Shown: positions 1-8,287 of the stretch, in pieces
How positions within the stretch are numbered: the stretch's first letter is position 1
How the letters are laid out: every line of letters starts with the position of its first letter
NCBI RefSeq assembly: GCF_000620505.1
Contig: NZ_JIBC01000014.1
Span: 1 to 64,000, forward strand
Source: Sulfitobacter sp. 20_GPM-1509m
GTDB lineage: Bacteria > Pseudomonadota > Alphaproteobacteria > Rhodobacterales > Rhodobacteraceae
DNA: 64,000 nucleotides
Direction: 5' to 3'
Made by a program: the position numbers and the translations under genes
Notes under the pieces: model-generated
The model's database searches: none
The model's input: the letters and a program-made list of their open reading frames with translations, nothing else
Told to the model about the DNA's origin: nothing

Positions 1-259
1 ATGTGGCGGCCTTTTTTAAAATATCGCGCTCCTCGGTGACGCGGGCCAATTCCTTCTTCACCCGACGGAGCTCGACGGCCAGATCCGCCTCCGCCTCTCG
101 AGCCTTGGCAGGCTTCGCAAACTGAGCCTTCCATGTGTAAAGCGACTTCGTGCTCACCCCTAGTCGCTCAGCCACTTCGCTGACCGCATAACCGCGGTCC
201 ACAACCTGCGCCACAGCGTCCCTTTTGAACTCATCTGTAAACCGTTTTTGCGATGACAT
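1..259 (-). CDS. IS3-family transposase OrfA, partial
   Basis: The reading frame starts at an ATG at 259 on the minus strand and continues past the window edge. The translation begins MSSQKRFTDEFKRDAVAQVV and goes on with GYAVSEVAERLGVSTKSLYTW, the helix-turn-helix typical of IS3/IS911 OrfA. A charged stretch with heptad-like spacing follows (ELRRVKKELARVTEERDILKK), matching the leucine-zipper region through which OrfA and OrfAB oligomerise. It binds the element ends and, after programmed frameshifting with orfB, forms the transposase. A possible AGGAG-like ribosome site lies just upstream. The frame is intact as far as it can be seen. Confidence 0.8.
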   Translation of the reverse strand, partial: MSSQKRFTDEFKRDAVAQVVDRGYAVSEVAERLGVSTKSLYTWKAQFAKPAKAREAEADLAVELRRVKKELARVTEERDILKKAAT

Positions 260-321
260 CCGCGCTTCTCCTTGGTTCCAAAATTACCAAGCAAAGCGTC
301 TACAAATCTAGGGGCACCTCA
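1..321 (-). mobile_element. IS3-type insertion sequence, partial (outer copy of a nested pair)
   Basis: On the minus strand the element appears to start at 321 with TGAGGTGCCCCTAG, followed by TTGTAGACGCTTT, and runs off the left edge of the window. The next element (322-511) has a closely matching terminus, so both belong to one IS3 subgroup. This copy is inserted inside the orfA of that second element, so it is the later arrival. Its far end, its orfB and any target duplication lie outside the window. Confidence 0.7.
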
Positions 322-452
322 TTCATCCATTTGTAGAGCGAGTAAGTGCTGACGCCTAACCGCTCTGAAACCTCACGAACGGCGTACCCACGAACTGCAA
401 TCTGATGCACAGCATCGCGCTTGAAATCTTCACTGAAATTTGGCTTCCCCAT
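322..452 (-). pseudogene. IS3-family OrfA, truncated by nested IS insertion
   Basis: The start is an ATG at 452 (minus strand) preceded by AAGGAGGCGG, a good ribosome binding site. The translation begins MGKPNFSEDFKRDAVHQIAV, followed by a helix-turn-helix GYAVREVSERLGVSTYSLYKWM, paralogous to the OrfA at 1-259. The frame then crosses directly into the terminus of the inserted IS and reaches a stop about 13 codons later. The product would contain only the DNA-binding helices, so the gene is taken as inactivated. Confidence 0.75.
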
Positions 453-511
453 AACCGCCTCCTTGCCTCAAAATTAGGGAAGAAAGCGTCTACAATACTA
501 GGTGCTATTCA
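322..511 (-). mobile_element. IS3-type element, left-end fragment interrupted by another IS
   Basis: The terminus at 511 reads, on the minus strand, TGAATAGCACCTAG then TTGTAGACGCTTTC. It aligns with the terminus of the neighbouring element at 321. About 60 bp of leader and the first 43 or so codons of orfA remain before the neighbour begins. The rest of this element may continue beyond the left edge of the window, on the far side of the inserted copy. Confidence 0.65.
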
Positions 512-561
512 GTTCGTTGACTAGACAAGGCGCAAAGACCTTTGTTGTCTGGCCTTCTTCC

Positions 562-2469
562 TCACGAGTTTTCGGCAAGGTCTCCCATAATTGGCTCTAT
601 TTCCTTTCGTAAGTAGATCGGACCCAGATCTATGCCGTCAGGTTGGAATGGAGCAATGTCTCGGTTCCAAAACGCTGCACGTATCGTGTTCCGGTGCCGA
701 CCTGTCTCTTCGGCAAGGATCGTCGGAGTGACGTATTTCTTTCGAAATGCTGCTATCTGGTCACTACTCATTTTCCATTGATCTCGCCCGGTTTTCAAAT
801 TTCGGGTCTGTGTCGCTTCGATATGCCCGGCCTCGATCAGCATTTGAAACGTTTTTCTGTCCCGCATCCCGATAGAGCGTGCAAAAACGGCAGCACTCAC
901 CAGTCCACCTTCGGGCAATTCTTCTTCGAGAATAGCGCCGTATCGCTCCACTTCGGCGACATTGAGAACTATCCCACCATAATCTTTCACCTCCGGCCGT
1001 TTGCCCGCCTGCAAATGCCCTTCTTGGATCGCTGAGATTACTCTACTGACCGTGATTCCGAGTCTCTTTTGAGCCTTTTGTATTGGCTCCCACCCTGCAG
1101 CGTCGGCTTTGAGGATGCGGGCAGACTGTTCCAAGTCTTTGACAAGCTTCATTCCATCTGTGAGCCGCCATGGTGAAAGAATGTTTTTGATCTTCGTTCG
1201 CGGCGTGAGCACCGAATCCGCTTCGAGGGCGGCTAGTTCGTACAATGTCGCACCCATGGCGCGAGACATTGCTCTCGGACCGACGCGCGTCGGTATTTCT
1301 TGCAACAGGTCTGCAAATCTCACCGCATCGAAGGTCTTTCGATTGTTTGGCCGATTGTCTTCCTTGGTGAAAGCACCAGCTTCGGTGAGAAGGTCGTTGA
1401 GTAGACGAGATCCAATCCCCGTTTCCTTCGCAGCTGTTCCCAGGGAATGAACGCGACGGGTCTTAACCTCTTGCCCGAGGACCACATCTCCAACTGCAAG
1501 TGGCCAGATGCGTAGGACATGCTCCAAAACGATGCCCCGGAAATCATCGAAACTTTGATCATCGCGATAATGGGTGTTCAACACATCATAAAGATACCCG
1601 AGTGCTTTACGCGTAACCAATTGCCCACCATCCCCTGCATCTGTCAGCTTTTCCAAGGCCTTAGTGATCGCGATGGGCCCACCAGAAGCGGCTTCGAAGC
1701 CCGCTGCCTTTGCGGCACGTTTACTTTCCTCTAGACCTTCTGCCCGTCTCAGTTCCGCGCCGAGCACTCTACAAATCGTCACGGCGGCAAAAAGTGATTG
1801 ATCCGCCAACCATGTCCCGTCTTGATGGTCGGAGAGCCGCCGGTCTAACCAGAAATCATACAGCGATGGTTGAATAAGGGGCTGGTCGAAGCCCCCGTCC
1901 ATGAGCTTCGGCAATATTTCCTGCAGGCGGGCACCAATATTGTCGCGGTTGAATGGTGAGGAATTTTCCCAGAGAGGCACCAGAGAATGGTTGTGCTGTA
2001 GGCAAACATCGACACCGCGAAATAGCCAGTTGCCTTGCATCACCATCTGTTTCAAGGGCACCCGTTGGCCTGCCGCCATGCCCCGTAAACAGAGAGGGCA
2101 GCCTCGGACGATCGGACTTCTAAGGGCGCGGGAAACCATCAATTCTCCACGGAAACGCATGCGAACGTCGCCAGCGTGATCTCCTGTCCAAGACATTAAC
2201 TGCGCAAGCTGCTCATCACTGAGTCCAGATTTTGTGGCGACGATCGCAATGGCATCAGGATCTTGAGTCAGAATCCGCTTTAAATTGGCGCCAATGTCTA
2301 GGGCGAACCCAATCGCATCGGTCCCATTCAGCGCCGACATGCGTGAAACAAAGGAAAAAAGTGTCTCGCGCTCGTGCGGCTCAACGGTCAGTGGAAGTTT
2401 TGTGGGCAATGAAGGGGACCGGGCGGAAGATGGTTTGGATTGCTGCGCGCGGGAATGACACGACAACAA
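562..2469 (-). CDS. tniQ: TniQ/TnsD-family target-site protein
   Basis: A 635-residue protein with the TniQ N-terminal region (about residues 25-170): LPLTVEPHERETLFSFVSRM, then a zinc-finger-like pair C124-x2-C127 and C156-x2-H159-x-H161. TniQ/TnsD proteins recognise the attachment site, or link to another target selector, and recruit the TnsC ATPase. The long C-terminal part holds several regions that look like DNA-binding helices, consistent with a TnsD-like length rather than the short TniQ of CRISPR-linked elements. The matching tnsA, tnsB and tnsC genes lie 17 kb away on the other strand, not in one operon with it. The start is uncertain: TTG at 2469 follows GAGGGG very closely. Immediately downstream are the nested IS elements and a possible hairpin (AGACAA...TTGTCT). 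Confidence 0.78.
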   Translation of the reverse strand: MLSCHSRAQQSKPSSARSPSLPTKLPLTVEPHERETLFSFVSRMSALNGTDAIGFALDIGANLKRILTQDPDAIAIVATKSGLSDEQLAQLMSWTGDHAGDVRMRFRGELMVSRALRSPIVRGCPLCLRGMAAGQRVPLKQMVMQGNWLFRGVDVCLQHNHSLVPLWENSSPFNRDNIGARLQEILPKLMDGGFDQPLIQPSLYDFWLDRRLSDHQDGTWLADQSLFAAVTICRVLGAELRRAEGLEESKRAAKAAGFEAASGGPIAITKALEKLTDAGDGGQLVTRKALGYLYDVLNTHYRDDQSFDDFRGIVLEHVLRIWPLAVGDVVLGQEVKTRRVHSLGTAAKETGIGSRLLNDLLTEAGAFTKEDNRPNNRKTFDAVRFADLLQEIPTRVGPRAMSRAMGATLYELAALEADSVLTPRTKIKNILSPWRLTDGMKLVKDLEQSARILKADAAGWEPIQKAQKRLGITVSRVISAIQEGHLQAGKRPEVKDYGGIVLNVAEVERYGAILEEELPEGGLVSAAVFARSIGMRDRKTFQMLIEAGHIEATQTRNLKTGRDQWKMSSDQIAAFRKKYVTPTILAEETGRHRNTIRAAFWNRDIAPFQPDGIDLGPIYLRKEIEPIMGDLAENS

Positions 2470-2611
2470 CCCCTCAATTGCTTCTTTGGTGCTGATCTAG
2501 GTCTGGATAGTCAATACCCACGAACGGCCATCTCGCTTCACAAGCCAAGACCCGCGTGTAGATGAACAGAATGGGTGGAAATCACTGGGCTGTTTCCCGA
2601 AAATCGAACAG
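2470..2611. other. Intergenic gap upstream of tniQ
   Basis: This is the upstream region of the leftward tniQ gene. I looked for repeats like those at 23394-23527 and saw none. It ends where an IS3-type remnant begins. No gene, tRNA or convincing promoter was recognised. Confidence 0.4.
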
Positions 2612-2765
2612 TGACGTAAGCTACGATTTTCCGTGTGCTGGTCTTCAAGCACGAGGAGATCAAAACATGTCGAAACGCAAGAACTATGACGGGAGCTTCA
2701 AGGCCCGGGTGGCGCTGGAAGCCGTCAAAGGCGAGCGCGCGGTGTCGGAGTTGGCCGCCGGATAG
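2612..2765 (+). mobile_element. IS3-family element remnant with 5' part of orfA
   Basis: An ATG at 2667, after the leader CGAGGAGATCAAAAC, begins MSKRKNYDGSFKARVALEAV and continues KGERAVSELAA before a stop at 2765. This is the N terminus of an IS3-family OrfA of a different subgroup from the copies at 1-511. The frame breaks off after 32 codons and unrelated sequence follows, so only a 5' fragment survives. The leader possibly starts at TGACGTAAGC near 2612. The fragment shows repeated IS traffic next to tniQ. Confidence 0.65.
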
Positions 2766-2772
2766 GCCCGTC

Positions 2773-2940
2773 TGTTGATTTCCGTGTCGGATTGACCCAT
2801 TTTTTCATCTGGCGCTGAGCCCTCTGCAACATGATAATCTCATGAAAAAGCGGCGGAATTCTTGATGCCAGTGGGTCAAGGCGTTTCGGAAAACTGGATC
2901 AATTCCTCGCAGAATTCCACACCACTGGACCCACCAACTG
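2773..2940. mobile_element. Possible IS21-type terminus remnant
   Basis: The stretch begins TGTTGATTTCCGTGTCGG followed by ATTGACCCA, which resembles the multi-repeat ends of IS21-family elements. Copies of a TGGGTCAA/TTGACCCA-like motif recur at about 2870 and 2925 (GTGGGTCAAGG; ACTGGACCCACC). No istA or istB remains. The call rests on motif resemblance only. Confidence 0.3.
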
Positions 2941-3089
2941 GGTCCGTGAGTCTGCCGCCGGAGTCCGCCGCAAATAACGGCACTCTCGCAACTTTGCAAA
3001 AAAAAACCGGTGCAACTCTGTTCCTTTGCTGTCAGTTCCGTGCCACGCTCAAGCTGAAATCGTGTTCACGCAACAAGGGAATACGCACT

Positions 3090-3899
3090 ATGGTCGATTT
3101 GGCGCATATAGATACTCTTACCTGTTTCAGATCCGACGTGCGCGACTATGCGATGCCGGAGCATGCGCATGAAGACCATGCGATGCTGTTGATCCCACTT
3201 GCCAGCACAATGACAGTTATAGATGCCGAGAAGGGTTTGAAACGGGCGCTTGAGCCGAAATTTTTTTACTTTGTGGACGCCGGCATTCCTCACCGGACCG
3301 AAGCGAACCGGGCAAAGCAAGAGCATATAACCTTCTACCTAAATTCGGAGTGGCTGGCGCATCTGCACCAAACAATGGGTGCCCGCCATGCGCACCGCGC
3401 CGGGATTTGGCGGATGAACGAAGATGTGGTCGATCTTTGCCGGATCATCCGACGCCGCAGCCAAGGCGGGGGGCTCCCGGCGGGGGAGGTACATTCCTTC
3501 GGGCAGTTATTTGCGAAGGAATGTGTCTTTCAAATTGAGGCACAGGAGCCTGCGGCTGTCGGGCATCCGCGTGATCACGGCTCCGAAATCGTGGATGCAG
3601 CGCTGGATGTTATGCAGGAGAGCCTTGAAACGGGCATCAGCCCGGAATCGTTGGCCGAGATGCTGGGCGTGTCTCGTAGGCATTTGTCGCGGCTGTTTCG
3701 CGAGAGGACCGGGAGGTCCATCGCCGGCACGCTGCGCGAGCTGCGGCTGACCCGGGCGCGGGAGCTATTGCGGGACACGCGCTGGACGATCCTTCAGGTC
3801 GCCATGATGTGCGGAATCGAGAATGCTTCGCAGTTCTCCATCGCTTTTAAGTCCCGCTTTGATCAGACGCCCTCGCAATTTCGTGCAGCGCAACGCTAG
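3090..3899 (+). CDS. AraC-family transcriptional regulator
   Basis: A 269-residue protein. Residues 1-100 form a cupin-like sensor half (MPEHAHEDHAMLLIPL, then a FFYFVDAGIPHR segment typical of AraC arm/cupin domains). The C-terminal 100 residues carry two helix-turn-helix units: SPESLAEMLGVSRRHLSRLF and TILQVAMMCGIENASQFSIA, followed by FKSRFDQTPSQFR. The start is the ATG at 3090, preceded by AAGGGA at 3075-3080; a longer in-frame extension back to 2862 crosses IS-remnant DNA and is unlikely. The gene lies 91 bp upstream of the TAXI-transporter operon in the same direction, so it probably controls that operon in response to the transported compound. The ligand cannot be read from the sequence. 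Confidence 0.88.
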   Translation: MVDLAHIDTLTCFRSDVRDYAMPEHAHEDHAMLLIPLASTMTVIDAEKGLKRALEPKFFYFVDAGIPHRTEANRAKQEHITFYLNSEWLAHLHQTMGARHAHRAGIWRMNEDVVDLCRIIRRRSQGGGLPAGEVHSFGQLFAKECVFQIEAQEPAAVGHPRDHGSEIVDAALDVMQESLETGISPESLAEMLGVSRRHLSRLFRERTGRSIAGTLRELRLTRARELLRDTRWTILQVAMMCGIENASQFSIAFKSRFDQTPSQFRAAQR

Positions 3900-3979
3900 G
3901 AAAGACCCAAACCGCAAAGCAATTTGGCCGGTGCTACAAAACCCACGCGCCGTAAACCTCCTAAGGTCGAGCCATAACT

Positions 3980-3985
3980 AGGAGG
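3980..3985 (+). promoter_or_regulatory. Shine-Dalgarno site of the TAXI binding-protein gene
   Basis: AGGAGG lies 5 bp before the ATG at 3991. This strong site fixes the start codon and fits high-level synthesis of a periplasmic binding protein. Confidence 0.8.
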
Positions 3986-3990
3986 TAAAA

Positions 3991-4986
3991 ATGACATATT
4001 CATTCAGAATGTTAGGTGCAGTGGTCAGCACGCTTGTGCTCGCTGGACCTGGGGTAGCCCAAAACCTGACGCTTGCAACCGGGGCAACCGGTGGGTCCTA
4101 TTATCCTATCGGTGTGCAAATCTCGACGATCGTGACCGAAGAGATGGCTGAAGACGGACTGCGGATCTCTCCTATTTCCACCGGAGGCTCGGCAGAGAAC
4201 GTCGACCTGATCGACACAGGCGAGGCCGAAATGGCGATCCTCATGGGGCTCTACGGCCGCGATGGCTATATGGGAACCGGAGTGAGAGAAGGGCGGCCCA
4301 AGGTTGAAAAACTGCGTTCTATTGCGTCACTTTGGCAAAACGTTGAACAGTTCGTCGTGCGCAAGAGCAAGATCAAGTCGGGGGACATGTCTGACATGAG
4401 CGCCTTCGGAAGTCAGTTCGTCATCGGACCTCGGAACTCAGGTACCGAAGGGGCGAGCCGACTGCTGCTGAACGCCAATGGCATCAACCCTGACGAAGCC
4501 TTCTCGGTTCTGCACATGAAATATGACGTAGCCGCAGAAGCCTTCCAGAATGGGCGCGTCGACGGGATGTATGCCAGTTCAGGTGTGCCAACGCCGTCTA
4601 TCGCGCAAGCCTATGTGACCTCTGGAGAGGATGTATCGCATCTCAATATCACCGATGAACAAATGGCCAAGGTCAATGCGATTGCCGGGGACATGTTTAC
4701 CCGGTTCACGATCCCCGCAGGAACCTACCAAGGGCAGACGGAGCCGATCCAGACAATCAAGGAGCCGAACCTGCTGGCGGTCAGTGCCGATGTGCCCGAA
4801 GAAACCGTCTACCAGATCACCCGGCTGATCTTCGCGAACCTCGAACGGTTGCACCAATCGTCCTCGGTAGCTAAGGAGATCCAGCTCGAGACGGCCCTAG
4901 ATGGGCTACCGGTGCCGCTGCACCCCGGAGCGATACGGTTCTATGAGGAACGCGGGATAGCCATCCCCGACCGGCTCCGCCCATAA
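3991..4986 (+). CDS. TAXI-family TRAP transporter solute-binding protein
   Basis: A 331-residue periplasmic protein. Residues 1-23 form a signal peptide with likely cleavage after GVAQ. The mature start NLTLATGATGGSYYPIG is the hallmark of TAXI (TRAP-associated extracytoplasmic immunogenic) proteins, which bind small carboxylates such as glutamate or 2-oxoacids and deliver them to a fused DctQM permease. A second typical block is STGGSAENVDLIDTGEAEMA. The permease gene follows directly. A long perfect hairpin sits between the two genes, consistent with the binding protein being made in excess. Three downstream enzymes (PhzF, RidA-like, esterase) share the operon, so the ligand is probably their substrate or a precursor of it; its identity is unknown. 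Confidence 0.92.
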   Translation: MTYSFRMLGAVVSTLVLAGPGVAQNLTLATGATGGSYYPIGVQISTIVTEEMAEDGLRISPISTGGSAENVDLIDTGEAEMAILMGLYGRDGYMGTGVREGRPKVEKLRSIASLWQNVEQFVVRKSKIKSGDMSDMSAFGSQFVIGPRNSGTEGASRLLLNANGINPDEAFSVLHMKYDVAAEAFQNGRVDGMYASSGVPTPSIAQAYVTSGEDVSHLNITDEQMAKVNAIAGDMFTRFTIPAGTYQGQTEPIQTIKEPNLLAVSADVPEETVYQITRLIFANLERLHQSSSVAKEIQLETALDGLPVPLHPGAIRFYEERGIAIPDRLRP

Positions 4987-4998
4987 CGCCATCTGCCC

Positions 4999-5045
4999 GC
5001 CGGAACGCATATGGACTGCCGCTACGGTAGTCTGTGCGTTCCGGC
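4999..5045 (+). other. Intra-operon hairpin between TAXI binding protein and permease genes
   Basis: Perfect 11-bp arms GCCGGAACGCA (4999-5009) and TGCGTTCCGGC (5035-5045) enclose a second stem, GACTGCCG/CGGTAGTC (one G-T pair) around CTA. No T-run follows, so this is unlikely to be a full terminator. It most likely protects the 3' end of the binding-protein message or partly attenuates transcription into the permease gene. Confidence 0.7.
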
Positions 5046-5061
5046 TCAAAGGACCGCTCTC

Positions 5062-6948
5062 ATGACCGACATTATCCAAAAAATCCGGCAAGAATCGCCG
5101 GCTGTGATGCTGTGGAGCCTTGCCGCGCTCGCGGCGATCGCCCTGCACGTCACCTGCATCCTGTTCGTGCCCGTGGCCGACACATTCCTGAACGCTTGGC
5201 ACCTTTCCGCGGTGATGGCTCTCGGGTTCTCGGCTCCTTTGGTTTTCGCCAGCAAGGTACGTAATCGAGTACAAAATGCCCTAGACCTCGCGCTGGCCTG
5301 TGCGGGATTTGTGACCGGTATCTATTTCATTCTCAACGAAGCGGCTGTTTTTGAACGTCACTACCTGACGGTGACTGATCAGCTGATCGCGTTGGCGGCG
5401 GTTCTACTTGTGCTAGAGCTCACGCGTCGTGCCGTCGGATGGTTAATCCCGGCTATCGCGGTCGTTGCCATCGCCTACGTCCTCTGGCTTGGTCCGTTGT
5501 TCGACGGGATGTTCTGGTTCGGTGGTCTTTCGACCTACCGCATGGCTTTCCGGGTGTTTTGGCAGGACGGTGCGTTGCTGGGCCCCACTGTAACGATCTC
5601 GGCCACAATCATTTTCATGTTTGTCCTGCTAAGCTCGCTGATGCGCTTCGCAGGGGCGACGGATTTCATTATTTCAGGCACCATGCGCCTGATGCGACGG
5701 ATCCCTGGAGGTTCGGCCCATGTCGCGGTCCTGTCGAGCGCTGCGATGGGCACAGTGAGCGGAAGCGCTATCGCCAATGTTACCGGTACCGGCACCATCA
5801 CGATACCGCTGATGAAGAAGGCCGGGCTTAGCCGGGAACTGGCGGGCGGTGTCGAGGCGGCGGCATCCACCGGCTCACAGCTTGCGCCACCGATCATGGG
5901 CGCGGGCATTTTCATCATGTCGGACTGGATAGGCGTGCCTTACACAGAACTTGTCCTGATCTCGATCATTCCGGCCCTGCTGTTTTTCTTCTCTATCTCC
6001 TTCAACATCCACCTCGAACTGAAGAAGGCCGGACTGCTGACACCGGTGCTGGAAGAGGATCTTCCGAAGCCGGTCGGAAAGGCCCAGGGGCTGGCTTTTC
6101 TAGGGCCAATCCTACTGTTGATCTTCCTGCTGACGATCGGATACTCGCCGGTTTATTCTGCCGCATGGACCTGCGGCGCCGTGATCCTTTGCAGCTTTTT
6201 CACACCAAACCGGCTCGGACCCTCCCGTTGGCTCGATATCGCGCGGGACACAATGCAGACGTTGCTGCCGACCGCAACCGTGCTGATCTGCGCTGGTCTG
6301 ATCGTTGTCTGCCTGGAAACTTCCGGGCTGGTGGTGGCAATGGCACAGTCTCTGAATGCACTAGGGCACGGTCAGCCGCTGCTGATCCTCCTCCTTCTGG
6401 CAGTTATTTCGTTGTTCCTCGGGATGGGGCTGCCGGTGACTGCCTCCTACATCGTCGTTGCAAGCTTTGGCGCGGCGGCGCTTACAAGCCTGGGCATCCC
6501 GCCAGTTGCAGCGCATATGGCGATCTTCTGGCTCAGCCAAGATAGTGTGCTGACCCCGCCAGTCTGCCTTGCCGCCTATGCTGCCGCGGGCATTTCCGGG
6601 GGGAATCCAGCCAAGACAGGCTTTAAAGCCATGCTGCTCGGGAAGGGCCTTTATCTGATGCCGGTGATGTTTGTCTTCCACGGTCTGCTCTTTGATCAAG
6701 GCGTAGGAACGGCCATTCTGGCAACTTTGATGGGAACGGCGGCCATCGCCGTATTCGCAATCGGCGTTGTCGGAATAGCCTTCGCGCCGCTGCGTTTGCT
6801 CGAACGGCTGACCTTTGGTTTATCTGCAGTCCTGTTGCTCTGGCCCTTGTTGGCGCTGCAGATCGTCGGGGCGGCTATCGCGACCCTGTTTCTTGTCATG
6901 AACTACGCCCGGTTGCGGGCCTCCAAACGAACGGAACAGACAGTATGA
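5062..6948 (+). CDS. TRAP transporter permease, fused DctQM (TAXI type)
   Basis: A protein of about 628 residues with many hydrophobic segments across its whole length. The first part holds the small-subunit-like (DctQ) helices and the rest the DctM-type transporter core, with GTVSGSAIANVTGTGTITIP and AASTGSQLAPPIMGAG, glycine-rich blocks characteristic of TAXI-TRAP permeases. It imports the solute captured by the upstream protein using the sodium or proton gradient. The ATG at 5062 is chosen because AAGGA lies 9 bp before it; the ATG at 5011 has no ribosome site and lies inside the intergenic hairpin. The stop codon overlaps the next gene by 4 bp. Confidence 0.9.
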   Translation: MTDIIQKIRQESPAVMLWSLAALAAIALHVTCILFVPVADTFLNAWHLSAVMALGFSAPLVFASKVRNRVQNALDLALACAGFVTGIYFILNEAAVFERHYLTVTDQLIALAAVLLVLELTRRAVGWLIPAIAVVAIAYVLWLGPLFDGMFWFGGLSTYRMAFRVFWQDGALLGPTVTISATIIFMFVLLSSLMRFAGATDFIISGTMRLMRRIPGGSAHVAVLSSAAMGTVSGSAIANVTGTGTITIPLMKKAGLSRELAGGVEAAASTGSQLAPPIMGAGIFIMSDWIGVPYTELVLISIIPALLFFFSISFNIHLELKKAGLLTPVLEEDLPKPVGKAQGLAFLGPILLLIFLLTIGYSPVYSAAWTCGAVILCSFFTPNRLGPSRWLDIARDTMQTLLPTATVLICAGLIVVCLETSGLVVAMAQSLNALGHGQPLLILLLLAVISLFLGMGLPVTASYIVVASFGAAALTSLGIPPVAAHMAIFWLSQDSVLTPPVCLAAYAAAGISGGNPAKTGFKAMLLGKGLYLMPVMFVFHGLLFDQGVGTAILATLMGTAAIAVFAIGVVGIAFAPLRLLERLTFGLSAVLLLWPLLALQIVGAAIATLFLVMNYARLRASKRTEQTV

Positions 6949-7823
6949 TTTCCCGCATGAGTTTCCCTATAGAACGCGCCGAATTTCAGATGGTGCGTGT
7001 TTTTCCGGACGGGCCGAACGGAGGAAACCCGGCACCAATCGGTCTTGGTTGTGACGGCATGTCGAGCGAGGATCTGCGCGCCGTCGCGCTAAAATACGGT
7101 CACGAGAGCGGGTTTGTCATGGCCACGACGCGTCAGGACGCTGACTTCCGCATGCGGTATTTCGTTCCAAATCACGAAATGGAAATGTGCGGCCATGCGA
7201 CGGTCGGGGCGCTCTGGCTGATGCGGCTACGTGGATATCTTGCCCCGGGGTCCTACACCATCGAAACGCTCAGTGGTCTGGTCGAAGCTGAAGTTCCAGA
7301 AGCGCAGGATATCACGATCAGTCAGCCGGAGGGCTCTACGGACGTATTGACGCGAGAGGAGAGAGCGGAAGTTCTGAAGGTGCTAGGCCTGGAGGAGGCA
7401 GACCTCGCCGCCGATGAAATCCTGAATGCCAGTACCAGTCGAGTGAAGACCTTGGTGCCAGTGCGCTCCGTCGACCGGCTACATGAAATACATCCAGATT
7501 TCGACCGAATGGCGGCAGTCTGTTTGGCCATTGACTCAACCGGCCTCTACCCTTTTGCGGTAGGAAATGCGGGTGAATTCCATGCGCGGCAGTTTCCGCG
7601 GGGATCCGGCTATGCTGAGGACGCAGCGACAGGAATCGCGGCTTCTGCTCTCTCTTATGGGCTCCTACACTATAATTTGGTAAGGCCTCATTCCGAGGTC
7701 ACAGTCCGGCAAGGTGAGGCAATGGGCTGCCCTTCACGTATCCAAGTCAAATTGGAGGAGAAGGGTTGCCGGCTGAGTGGATCCTGCATGCTGGATCATA
7801 GCTTGACCGTGGTTCCCGCATGA
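6945..7823 (+). CDS. PhzF-family isomerase/epimerase-like protein
   Basis: A 292-residue cytoplasmic protein with PhzF features: DGPNGGNPAPIGL near the N terminus, HESGFVM with the expected catalytic glutamate (about residue 55), CGHATVGALWLM, and the C-terminal motif DAATGIAASAL. PhzF proteins catalyse proton shifts, as in phenazine biosynthesis, and many catabolic relatives act as epimerases or isomerases of amino or hydroxy acids. The start overlaps the permease stop (ATGA) and its own stop overlaps the RidA-like gene, so translation is coupled through the operon. It probably rearranges the imported carboxylate. No phenazine genes are nearby, so a phenazine role is not supported. Confidence 0.85.
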   Translation: MISRMSFPIERAEFQMVRVFPDGPNGGNPAPIGLGCDGMSSEDLRAVALKYGHESGFVMATTRQDADFRMRYFVPNHEMEMCGHATVGALWLMRLRGYLAPGSYTIETLSGLVEAEVPEAQDITISQPEGSTDVLTREERAEVLKVLGLEEADLAADEILNASTSRVKTLVPVRSVDRLHEIHPDFDRMAAVCLAIDSTGLYPFAVGNAGEFHARQFPRGSGYAEDAATGIAASALSYGLLHYNLVRPHSEVTVRQGEAMGCPSRIQVKLEEKGCRLSGSCMLDHSLTVVPA

Positions 7824-8287
7824 ATATCGAGCAGCGCGCCACAGGACGGCTCCAAGCGCAGGGGCTGATCTTGCCGGATGAACCAGAGGCAATGGGGCGT
7901 TATGCGGTCTGGCGCCTCGACGGCGACCGTCTTTACACAGCCGGGCTCCTGTCCAGGACGGCTGATGGGGTCATACCCGGTCCGTTCGGTCCTCACGACG
8001 ATCCACTCCAGGCCAAGGAGGCGGCGAGGGTTTGCGCGCTCCGAGCACTTGCCGTAGCTCAGGCTGCCGTCGGATCTCTCGACCGTGTCGCAGGTGTTGC
8101 CGCACTGCGGGGCTTCATCGCCGCCAAACCAGATTTCACCCGGCATTCCCAAGTGCTCGACGCAGCTTCGGAAATCTTCGACTCTATTTTCGGTCCGGAG
8201 GTCCGCTGTATTCGCACCGCGGTCGGGGTCTCCAGTCTGCCTGCCGGGGGTGGGGTCGAGATCGAAGTAACCTTCGCTCTCAGATGA
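7820..8287 (+). CDS. RidA/YjgF-like protein (long, endoribonuclease-like subgroup)
   Basis: A 155-residue protein. The opening RLQAQGLILPDEPEAMGRYA and the block LQAKEAARVCALRALAVAQAAVG match the longer YjgF-like subgroup (about 150 residues) rather than the 125-residue RidA proper. Members deaminate reactive enamines/imines or act in catabolic operons with amino-acid-like substrates. It overlaps phzF upstream and the esterase downstream by 4 bp each (ATGA). The context suggests handling of an imine intermediate made by the PhzF-like or esterase step. I cannot identify the key arginine of RidA with confidence, so enzymatic activity is unproven. Confidence 0.78.
   Translation: MNIEQRATGRLQAQGLILPDEPEAMGRYAVWRLDGDRLYTAGLLSRTADGVIPGPFGPHDDPLQAKEAARVCALRALAVAQAAVGSLDRVAGVAALRGFIAAKPDFTRHSQVLDAASEIFDSIFGPEVRCIRTAVGVSSLPAGGGVEIEVTFALR

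Noticed and set aside
2862-3089. N-terminal extension of the AraC regulator by 76 residues
   Set aside because: The extension runs over IS-remnant DNA and has no ribosome site; ATG 3090 has one.
6945-7823. PhzF as a sign of phenazine biosynthesis
   Set aside because: No phzA/B/D/E/G genes are nearby; the operon context is transport and catabolism.
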